Shown piece after piece: positions 49,208-61,284 of a DNA stretch of 64,000 nt. The translations under genes were made by a program, and so were the position numbers. The first letter of the stretch is position 1. The number at the start of each line of letters is the position of its first letter. This DNA comes from Lumbricus terrestris (taxonomy: Eukaryota > Annelida > Clitellata > Crassiclitellata > Lumbricidae): NCBI GenBank assembly GCA_949752735.1, contig OX457047.1:18832207-18896206 (forward strand). Reading direction: 5' to 3'. The notes under the pieces are model-generated. The model saw only the letters and a list, made by a program, of their open reading frames with translations, was not told where the DNA came from and did no database searches.

Positions 49208-52200
49208 GTGATGGTGATGAATTCATTTTGAATTCTTATGCAGACAGTCTGATCTTCTCCTGGGGTTCGAATGAAAAAGGTCAACTTGGTCATTCGTTCG
49301 ACGAAAAGCGCGTCGACAGTCCAAAATGCATTCAGAGTCTCTTCGGACTGGCTGTTGCTCAGGTTGCGGCCGGTGGATACCACAGCTTCTGTCTTACCAT
49401 ATCACGCGCCCTGTTCGGCTGGGGCTTCAACAGGTATTCGCCTCATTCATAAGTTTCAGTTTCGTATATCTTGTAAAAAACCAAAATTTTTCATCCTCTT
49501 AATGTTGTGCAAGATGATAGGTGTTGATTTAGCAAAATATCTAGTCTCTGTAGTCATTAATTCATTTCCGAAATTTATATGGCATCCCTTCGAGAAACCC
49601 ACTCGGAGGTGCTCCCAGTCCAACCACGGCGATACAGAAAAGTTTGAAAAAGTGTGTAGAATTCTGACGAGTCAACCCTAGGTGACAAGTGTATCTCCAA
49701 TGGGAGACTATTCCAGACAGATGGGCTGAGAAAGCACGATGACAATGCTGACAGGTTGAGGTTCCAACGCGAGGGACCCAACAGCTCCCTGCTAGAGGCA
49801 GTGCGAAGGGTTCTGTGAGCTAGGACAACAGACACTTCACAGCAGAGCTCACATAGAAAGACCGGTGCACAGACAGGAAGACAACGCATAACCAGCACAG
49901 TGTTATGAAAGATAACATTGCACCTAGGAATTGCATTGTATTTAGACATTTATAAAGCGCCTCTAGTAGGGTGAACCGTTCAGAGGCGCTCCCAGTGCGC
50001 AAGTTCCCGCGAGAAGAAGCAGGTTTTGAGAAGAGACAAAGCAGAGGAGAGACTGACAGACAGAAGTGTAGAGTGAACAGAAGGAGAAAGAGCATTCCAA
50101 AGAGAAGGACCAATTGAGACAAAAGATCGAGACTGAGCCATGGCAGTTCTAGACCGAGGAACCAATAGTTCAAATCTGTTTGCAGTTTGGGCTGCCCTGT
50201 GTTTGTCCCAATCCATTCACAACATCGATAACGGATAAGGGGTGGCGGCAGTAGGATGCAGATGCAAAGGTGTTTTCTTGTGGCTGATACTGGGTGCTGA
50301 ATGCATGTTTTAGGTATGGCCAACTGGGCGTGGGCAATACGTCGGAAGAAGGTAAGAACGTTCTTACAGTGGCTTCACGCGCACATTTTGCTTCGTGAGA
50401 ATGCAGTACAGTCTGTGTAACAGACTGTCATTTATTATTTATTCAATAACAGACTATCATTTATTTTTAACATTCGGTGTCTAATTCCTTCATTCTAATT
50501 TACCTTATCTTTCTAAAATTGATGACAATGAATGAAACTCATCAACTTGAATGATAAAATTGCAAAGCTGATTATCTTATAAATGTATTGTTCTGTGGCA
50601 GGCTTGTAGCATAGCTGAGCATTTTTTTTATTGCACTATGCTAGTTCATACATGCTATCACATGTTAAATATTCTTTTAGTTATTCAAACTGTCAAGTAT
50701 GCAGTGATATTAAAAGTATGCAGTGATACTTCAAGTATGCAGTGATATTGCAGGATATATTGTTAGTAAAAGGTGATAACAAGTTCAACAGGAGTTGAGT
50801 TTAACTGTATGGTAGCTTACAAGACTTCCATCTGCCATGCTGCTCATTTTTTCCTCAGGGAATTTGGATGCTGAATCAACCTTATGGGGTTATGGGGTAA
50901 TGAGCTGGCATCCTTCTGATCTTTGTACTGGTCAGCGTGTTGCCATTCAGCCAGCTTCCAGCCCAAAGCATTGTCAGGAGCCACTTTGATTTGATTTAGA
51001 AGTAAACCTGTTGTGCATAAATGTGTTTCCACTGTTTTATAGTTGTCATAATTGCCCTTTGTATAAATATTGCCAGAAACCTGACAGTGTTCCATGTTGC
51101 TATCAGATTGTGTTCACGAACCTTTATGTGTCTTCAGTTCTTGCAGTTATCTTCAGCGATCAGAATAGTTTGTATTCTGTTAATAATTATGCCGCTAAAG
51201 TTATGATTGGGTTTTTGACTTTGTGTAGGAAATCTGGGGCCCCGACTTTGTAAAATGCTGCGGTCACAGAAGGCAAAGTCTGTGGTCTGTGGTGAGAACC
51301 ACACTGTAGTTCTGACGGAGGTGAGTCTGACGGAATTATCCGTTGGTGAATATGGTATTTCTGGTCACTACAGAATACTGTGAGAGTCACTCCACATGCT
51401 CATTTCATCACGAGAGAATTCGGTGCAGTTTGGACTGATAATATAACAGAGTAATAATTCCACCCCATAATATATAGCTTCACGCTTTGTCAATGCATCG
51501 TTTGGTATACATGTAAACAATGATCCACTGCACATATGCCCGATTGCCCGTATGCCTTTGTGCATATTATTTAATGGCATACGACCTTCTGGACCGCATG
51601 ATTTGCTTTCCGTTGAAGTCCTGGGATGATTAGATATAGGCTCTGTGCTTGGCTCATTTGGTGAATCCCCAAATTGTCCTCTCTCTGCCTTCATGCGTGA
51701 TGCGTCATGTTGGTTGCCTGTAGCACAGCGCATCTCATATATCGGATTACTACTCTGGTTTCACGCTGCATCCTTGACTGCACTCCATCTTACCTATGGG
51801 ATCTCTGCCGTTGAAACACGTCGGGCTCTTCGCTTCGCTATTAAGGGGCAGTTCCTCGTTCCACCGGCTGGCTAAGCTGGTAGCTACGACACCGACCTTT
51901 CTCGGTTGTAGGGCCGTCCATCTGGAATGACCTCCCTTCAAAGCTGAACTTATTACATCTGACCAATCAAACTTTGTTTTTATAAATCAATTCTTCGTCG
52001 TCCGTGGCTGGCCTGGGAGCACTCCTGAGAAGGTTTCTTGGGAATGCTATAAGTCCATTGAATGAATGAATGAATGAATTATTTTCCGGTCTTAGATTGG
52101 TTGCAGACCGACTTGGTTTTTCGAGACTTGAAAAGTAATCTCATTATTTGCCGCCATTGATGTTTCAGTTTTCAATAAAAATTTGAGTAGTTTATAAATA

Positions 52201-55200
52201 AAGATCTAATCTATTGTTTTGTGTTTTTAGCTGTAGCTGCAGGTCACTTTTAAACTTTTTAAAAGAAATGTTAGTAGTCTGGCAGTTACGTGTAGATACA
52301 TCTTACAGTTACAAGTGGCAGTTACACATAGTTTAGCGAATCTTAAAGTCTACTAACGACTAGCGAGCTGTCAGATCTGCCATTTTATATGCTGTGTATT
52401 CTAACACAAATATATTTGGCTTTCCTGGAGTGTTTTTACGGCTCTAGGACCATTGCTCATAGGCTGATTGCTCATAGGCTGATTGCTCATAGGCTTATTG
52501 TTCATATGGCTGATTGCTCATAGGGTCTTTTGCTCATAGTCTCATTGCTCATATGTCCAAAATAAACGAACTTTGGCCTAGGTTTAAAACAAATATACCG
52601 TTTGCTATATCGATGACCCTCTTCACGCCTTAGCTTGTGCTTATCAATTAGGGACAATTTGCGTTGGTAGACTAATACAATGGCACCTTGGACTCCAATC
52701 TCTGTTCCAAAGCAGTCACCCAACGATGTGGCGATTTTTCTCTGGACTGCAGAGAGTTTGCGTCAAGCAGAAAGCGGCTTTCTTACAGGGTGTTAGTGGC
52801 GTTGAGCAACGAAGCGCCAAGCGATACCGTATTCTCAAAGATCGTGTCCTGCGGGCAGTGGCAACATACGGGAAAACCGACATCCTCACCTATCTTCATG
52901 CCGTGTCGTACTTATCCTTTAAGTAGTCTGGACATCTGTAGTAGTGAACACTCTTGACATCTGAAGTAGTGAACATGTAATACAGTGAACTATCCTGTAT
53001 TGGACATAATTATTTAGTAATGAACACTCTTGTAGTTAAAAAGTTTAACTGTTTACATTTGATCAATTACATGACCAAGTAAATGTTTCCATTTCAATCA
53101 GTGTTTTTTTCTATAACTGCACTCGACTATTTGTGACAGCATATGAGCAATAAACCTATGAGCAATAAGCCTATGAGCAATAAGCCATATGAGCAATAAA
53201 CCTATGAGCAATAAGCCTATGAGCAATAAGCCGTATGAGCAATAAGCCCTATGAGCAATGAGCCGTATGAGCAAAAAGACCTATGAGCAAAAGACCCTAT
53301 GAGCAATAAGCCGTATGAGCAATAAACCTATGAGCAATAAGCCTATGAGCAATCAGCCTATGAGCAATGGTCCGTACACCGTTTTTACAATGACGGACTC
53401 ACAAACTTTCGGGTACCCACTGAAAATGAACTCGGGCACGGCAATCACAGTTTCTAAAATATTTCTAGCCATTTGGTTTTCACGAGATCAAGAACTGATT
53501 GCATTCTAATTGGCTTTGCTATGTTTGTTTCAAATTCTTGTAGAATGGTGGTGTCTTCACGTGGGGTGCAGGAATGTACGGTCAACTGGGTCACAATGTT
53601 CTGAACCATGAGACCAATCCACGAAAAGTCTTTGAACTGATGGGCAACGAAGTGACGATGGTGGCTTGCGGAAGGTCGGCTTTTCTTTTTGAATTATAAC
53701 TGTCACTGACATTGTCATTCAATAGATCTGTGTGCGTTTAGGTTTGTGTCATCATCATCATCATCATTTTGTTTACAGGTTCGTACGTCTGATGGCGCCA
53801 CCCCCTTGTCATTGTTCAGCCTCCTCTTTTGACTGTTGATATCCCTCCAGCATCATTCAGTCCAGAAGCTTCTGTCTAGGTCTTCCTCTCCGTCACTATA
53901 TTCTTCGCTGTATTAGTTCCCGCATAAGGGTATCTCCTCTCAATCCAGTTTCTTTGTCTTTTCCTTATTGGGGTTTCAATAAAAGTATGGTTACATGGTT
54001 ACTATATCTTCAGGGTGAATGGTTATGAATTTGGCCCCTTTTTATTAAAATGTTAAAGTCTTTGCCATACTCAGCAATTTTTCCACTGCATTAATTAGCA
54101 CTTGAATGATAGACTTTTGTGTTGTGTCTGAAGGAGCCATACATTAGCTTATGTTCAGCCGAGCGGTAAGCTGTACTCGTTTGGCCTCGGTGGCAACGGA
54201 CAGCTTGGAACTGGGTCGAAGCAGAACCGCCCGGCTCCGTCGCTCGTTCAGTTCGACTCCAGTTGTTCTTTAAACGCAGGAAGTCACTTGGTCTATTTCA
54301 TTTCAGCGGGTGGAGACCAATGCTTTGTTTCTACCGTTTCCGCAAAGGTAATATGATCGCCTAGTTCATTCTTTAATCCATTTAGAAATTTCAATGTGCC
54401 CGTTTGGGAAACTACTCAGAGGTGCTCCCAACCCAACCACGGCAATACATATTAGATTTCAGCAACTTGTATTGGCATTATTTCTATTGAAGTTGATTCC
54501 ATGTGGATGACCGACCATCTATCAAGTTAATTAATTTATTTGTTTTATTTTTGTTTATTTTCTTGTGTTTCAGTATGACTGAAGGAACTGATTTCATATC
54601 TTAGCACTTGGTTTGAATGTTAGAGTGTTCTAACAGCATCCCATTCAGTAAAAACCACTTGTACTGCTGAACATATTGTTGTATTGTTGTTGTCATAGTT
54701 TATCTCATTATTGTTAGTAGTCATTTTCTTAACATAATTATTCTTGAATTTATTAGAATTCACTATCAGAATAGAAAATGAAGCTGAAAAAGCATGAATG
54801 AATGGTACTTAGGATCTGCGCATATGTCACTTATTTGGTACTTAAGGTAATTGGACCTCATACCCTGTGTTACAACACATGCAATCGCCTATTGAGTCGC
54901 TCACACGCACTGTTCAAATTCAAGCTGGATTTAAAACCAGTTACTGAGAATTGCTCATTGTACAGCGGTTCTCAACCTTTTTAGTGCGGCGACCCCTTGG
55001 TAACATTTTGAATGTTGTGGCGACCCCCAACGACAAAATTGATTGAGTTAGCCCCCCTCATGGTCACTAAAAATTTTTACCATTGTCCATTGTCATGCAT
55101 TTTCACTTCATAAGTCGAACACTGCTTTTGGCAATCATTGTTGGAGGCTTCCTGGTTCTTGCGCTTCTGAGAGCTAAGCCTACCTATTCGGCAGTTGAAT

Positions 55201-58200
55201 TTCATAAGTCTATTAGTTTTTAAAAATTTCAATAGTTGTCACGTGCTGCTGCTGAAACTACCCATGTGTGCCTTCTTGGCGTCATCAGCTTTGTTCCAAG
55301 AAATACTATTCGTGCTTTTCTGCAGTTAGGTTGTTCAGCATCTGAATGGCGCCTCTGTTTATTTGTTAGGTTTTATCGAATCGACAGACAATATTTCGGT
55401 ACAAATAAGACATTGTAGCTTCTCTATCTAGCTGCAACTATTAAAGCCAGAGGCTACTCTAAAAATTGGTCAATAAATAGTTATTTTCCTGACACTTATT
55501 TCGCCCAGCCAATTTGTTTTGGGAGGCTATCAATTTAATAAACTTTAATTCATTAATTGTATTCTTAATGAATACTTAATTATCATTGGATGGAATTGGA
55601 GAGAAATGTGTCCCTCCCCATTATCGTTTTTTTCCGAATTTCCACGCTTCAATGGTAACATTTCAGGCTCTCATTTTAACAAAATTGCTCATTATTAATG
55701 TATGCATTTTTATGAAATATTTGTGAAACATTGGGATATAGGCAGCTCGGCCACACCACATATTTGGGGGAACGTCCCCTATCCCTCAAAGTCTCCGCCC
55801 GTGTATAAGCTTAGGCCTCACTATCAGAGACCAAAGATTCTTTGAGCAAACCGATGGAAGAGTGGCAAAAGTGGAATTTGCATTTTAAAACAAACAAATA
55901 AAATTAGCTGCCGCGATCCAACGAATAAATCATAACAAAAGTACAAGCACAAATTTATTCTGTATTACAAGTTGCTATAGTGTAGCATTGAAATTGTCAG
56001 TGCATGAACATTTGTGCATTTGTTGAAAATTTCTGAAGGCCCCAGGCGACCCCTTGCAAATCGTCAGGCGACCCCTGTGGGGGTCGCGACCCACAGGTTG
56101 AGAACCGTTGTCATTGTACATTTAGCTAAGTATTTTCTGTGAGCTAATCTTTTGCTTATACAGGGTGGGCCAGCATAAATGTCCCGACTTTGCACGCGTA
56201 TAACTTCGCCAATTTTTAACATTTATTTATACTTTATGCATCAAATTAAAGGTATTTCACTCTAGTATTAACTCTAAAAAAGTCGAACTGATACTAGTCT
56301 CGGTTTTAATTATATGCCCGGAACAGCGCTAGCTACCATATTTTGCTGTCATTTGTGACGCAACCTGGCGCCGTTGACAGACAATGATCGCGTTTCGATC
56401 TTAATTTTACGAACTGGTAAGGGATTTAATTCGTTTGAAATGATTAACGAATATTCTAACAGAGGATGGAATAAACAATACCTTGTATTATCTGCTACGG
56501 AAAATTAATAAAACAGGACTTTCTACTTGCAAACCATGGGAATCGGAGCGGACGGCGCTCACATCCGCTAACATTGCTCGTGTGTCCGCGTACATTTGCA
56601 GTCAAGACAATGACCAGGGCAGGCCCTGCATGCAAATTCAGCGCAAAACAGGCCGTCTTGGAAGCACTGAATAGCGTATTGGAAAAGATTATAGACCTAA
56701 AGTTAAAGTAATTTGTCGACGAGAAGTCCCACGAACTCTCCAGCTCTTACGCAAAGAAACGACTGGCAGCGTGCAAGCGTCTGAAGCAGCGCATGGCAGT
56801 GCACGGCTGTTGGCAAAATTGAAAGGACGCGGTTTTGCGATTAGAATATACTCATGGTAGGGACCCTACAAACACTCAAAATGATCGTGTCTACGCGCGT
56901 TTTGGCAAAAAACGATAGAATTTTCCCGGGAAACGGCGTCATAATGCGTCAGTAATGACAAAAAACGGTAGCTAGCGCTGATCCAAGTATATAATTAAAA
57001 CCGAGACTAGTATCAGTTCGACTATTTTAGAGTTAATACTAGAGTGAAATACCTTTAATTTGATGCATAAAGTATAAATAAATGTTAAAAATTGGCGAAG
57101 TTATACGCCTGCAAAGTCGGGACATTTATGCTGGCCCACCCTGTAGATAAGAGACCAAAATTATCACACGAAAGGACAATTGATGTTTGGGAGTGCCTGG
57201 TAATCTTAAGAATAACTTTTGTGTTAACACTACTGGGGTCTTGAAAAAATGTTGCATGTTTTGTGTAGATTTGCATCAAAACGTGACTGTTGATTTCATT
57301 GTTGCCTTAATTGTGTTTCCATTACACAATACGAAAATTGGTGGCTTATTTCTGTTGCACTCTTTGTAGTCTGGCATACGACCGCGAGAGTTTCGGTTTG
57401 GTTCGATCGATCATGAGATTTCTCGCGTTACGAACGAACGACTTGGTCAACTTAGTGCAGTGCCTCCCAAGGAAAAACCGTCTCAGGATCTTACACGGTA
57501 ATTATGTCACATTTTGTTGAATTTTGTACATTAATTTAGGTTATGCGTGTTTCAGGACCACAGTTAAGGTTAGGTGTTTCAGGACCACATAAGTTTACGT
57601 GTTCCAGGACCACTTAAGTTTATGTGTTTCAGGACCACAGTTAAGGTTACATGTTTCAGGACCACATAAGTTTATGTGTTTCAGGACCACAGTTAAGGTT
57701 ACGTGTTTCAGGACCACATAAGTTTACGTATTTCAGGACCACAATTAAGGTTACGTGTTTCAGGACCACATAAGTTTACGTGTTTCAGGACCACAATTAA
57801 GGTTACGTGTTTCGTTTAGGTTACGTGTTTCAGGACCACATTAAGGTTACGTGTTTCAGGACCACATTAAAGTATGCAGTTTTGAAGAGCCAGTTGTTAA
57901 AATATGTGTGTGATGGACTGGCACATTTGCAGATGGCGGTCAGTGGAAGCATAGCACCCCGGGACCGCAATAACCTTATTGCGGCCCTGACTTTCAATCA
58001 ATCAATCAATCAATCAATCTTTTATTTCCTGAAACCACCAGATGAACAATTATAGCAGTAAACAAAGGTAATGAATAGCTTAGTGGTCATCAAGGGGAGA
58101 CCCAGAAGGGATGGAAATCCCGCTAACAGGGCCACCCAGTAATCATTAATCAAAACACATGACAGTCAGTTGAGACAATTTCAGGAACACAAATATAAAC

Positions 58201-61200
58201 AGGGAATGAACTTGATAAAGAAAACTTAACTAACACTTAATGAACACTTAACTAATACTTAACTAACACACCCAATATAACACAATGTGCAATCAATCAA
58301 TTTAATCGATTAAATAAGAACGAAGGCATTTCTTGAAGACATGAAGATTATGAGATTGACAGATAGCAGATGGGATACTGTTCCAAACATTAGGACCTGA
58401 AAATCTGATTGAAAATAGCCGAGTATTGGTATGAGCAAATGGTTGTCTATACGAATTAGAATTTCTTGTTAAGTAGGAATGAAAATCAGAGGCACGGAAG
58501 AACATTTGCCTATAAGCAACTGGTAACAAGTTATGTTCGTTTCGATACATAAATTCACCAATCTGAACCGTCCTAATTTGATCAATTTTTAGTAACTTAA
58601 ATTCCAGGAATAGTTGACAAGTATGAGAATTGTACGGAACATTAGCCACATAGCGAATGACACGTTTCTGTAGAATTGTTAGCCTTTGTAAATTAGATTT
58701 ATAAGTAGAAGCCCATATTATATTACAGTAGGTAAGATAAGGATAGATGAGTGTGTAATAAAGGGTTAGCCTAACATGAGGAGGCAGCAGGAAGGAAGCT
58801 CGTTTTATAATACCAATATTCTTAGCAATTTTGGAAGAAATAGCTTTAATGTGATCTTTCCAAGACAAATGCTGATCTAATATGACACCTAAGAATTTGG
58901 TTGATTCAACCTGTTTAATGGACTGACCATCAATACACAAATCATTTACATTAGCGACTGAGATTTTTCTATAAGACCTAAATAGAATATAATTAGTTTT
59001 ATCAAGGTTTAGTGATAGTTTATTGGCACGAAACCAGTTAGCAATCTGAGTAAGTTGGCCATTCACTATTTGATAGAGGGTGGTAAGGGAGCTGTGAGAA
59101 TAAAAGATATTAGTGTCATCAGCAAAAAGGATGAAGTACATAATGGGAGATGCGTTCGGAAGGTCATTAATGAAAAGAAGAAACAATAAAGGTCCAAGGT
59201 TCGATCCTTGCGGAACGCCATAGAAAATAGAGCGCATAGTTGAATAGGCACCGTTACAGTAAACTACTTGTGAGCGATTTTCAAGATAACTGGAAAACCA
59301 TTTATGTTGGACTCCTCTTATACCATAGTTATCGAGTTTTTTAAGTAAGATGTCATGGCTCACCGTGTCAAAAGCCTTGGCTAAGTCAAAGAAAACTCCA
59401 AGGGAAAATTTATTATTCTCAATTGCTTCAGAAATTTTGTCCTGAATACTTAGTAGTGGTAAATATGGAGACCGACCAGCCTGGAATCCATGTTGAGATG
59501 GATATATAATGTGTTTTTTTTCAAGAAAAATACTCAGTCTTTTGTACATGAGTTTTTCAAAGATTTTGGCAAAATAGGGCAGGACAGAGATTGGTCTATA
59601 ATTGGCCACGTCAGTCCTCTCTCCTCTTTTAAAAATTGGTACAACTTTGGCGATTTTTAAGGCATTAGGAAATATACCTGTGTTAAAAGAACAATTTACA
59701 ATTTCAGAAAGTGGCTGAGCAATGACATTAATAGAGGGGGATGCAACAAACGGATCTATATTATCAATTCCCTTACTATGGGATAAACGAATAGATTTGT
59801 TCAGTTCAATAATTTTCTGCTAGTACTTATTGCGTACAGTATAAATCGCTTGTTATTTCTTCTCGTAAGGAATTACCTGCTTTCTCTGGTTGCCACTTTG
59901 TTTCGAGAAGCTGGGCATAGTTAAATTAAATTTTGTACACATTTTAAATTAAATTCATGATGTTCTAGATTTAGCTTGTTTAGTGACTTTATTCCTGAAG
60001 GGAAGTACTTATTGCACTTTGCATTCTGAGGCATTGCTTTAATTATTTTATTATGCCTTGTGATGTGATGTAAAATATTTCAGACTCAGCCGTGCAGTTT
60101 TGAAAAGTTATAATTTGTTGTTGTTTAAAAATTTGTTTAGAAAATATTTTTTCATCGGTTTGTATTGTTGTAATGTTTCAGTGAAATTGAGAGACTCTTT
60201 ACATCTCTTGGTTGTTGGAATGGGTCCTTGCTTATGCCGTGAGTTCTTTTACCAATTCGGATTAAATTAATGTGTAACTGGTAAAGTAAACAGATTCATG
60301 CATAATTAATTTGTGATTAGTACAGAATTTAGAGAATATTATCAAATCTGCAGGAATGCCTCTTCTACCATTCTGTATATCGTAAATCAGTTCTTAGCAT
60401 TTGGGTGAATTAATAGTGGAAATAGTAGGATTATAAAGCATTGATTTTGATGACCTATTTGACATTTAAGTTATAATGACAAGAATTCTTAACAAATGAC
60501 GATGCACACTAAAATGCTGACACGCTGTAAGGATATTTAATGTGCTTCATCATGTTGACTTATTTTCGTAGGCTGTTTTAGTCAGCTGTGTGTGAGGTCT
60601 GTAGATAATTTTAATTCCTCGTTAGAGACTTTTATTGTTTGTATGCGCACTTGTTATAGCGCCTCTTCCAGCCCTCAACCGCTACTCAGAGGCGCGCCCG
60701 ACTACAGCGCGGACACTGCATTGGAGTTTCACGCTGAAGCGCTGAGCAATTGCGATTGAAGGACTTGCCCAAGGTCCCCACGTGGCGACTTTCAGGTGGA
60801 TTCGAACCTTCCAGCTTCAAGGCAACGGCGCCACCACTACACCACCGCACCCCACTGTTGAGTATTTATATTCCTGACATGTATTAGATACTTTGAATTA
60901 CGTGAATTGGCTGGATTCCATGCATAAATGTGTCGATTTATCTCGAAAGAAGAGAGATTTATGCATTTTTGTTGTTCGTCTGCAGAGGTGAATACCACTT
61001 TGACTGTGGCCCAAAGAATCATGGAGTCAGCATTAAATTGGCAGGAGAGGCTTTCACTTGTATCAACAACCTCTCAAACAAGTACATCAAAGACTTGGTA
61101 AGAACTTCAACATACATTGTATGAGTACATCAAGTGTTTTTCCCCTAAATATGTATACATTAGGATGATTAGGACATACTGCATAATTGAATGTAACTAC

Positions 61201-61247
61201 CATTAGATTTGAAGGTTTACTGACTGTGCCAGTAGCGTTGATTGCAT

Positions 61248-61284
<37 letters not shown>

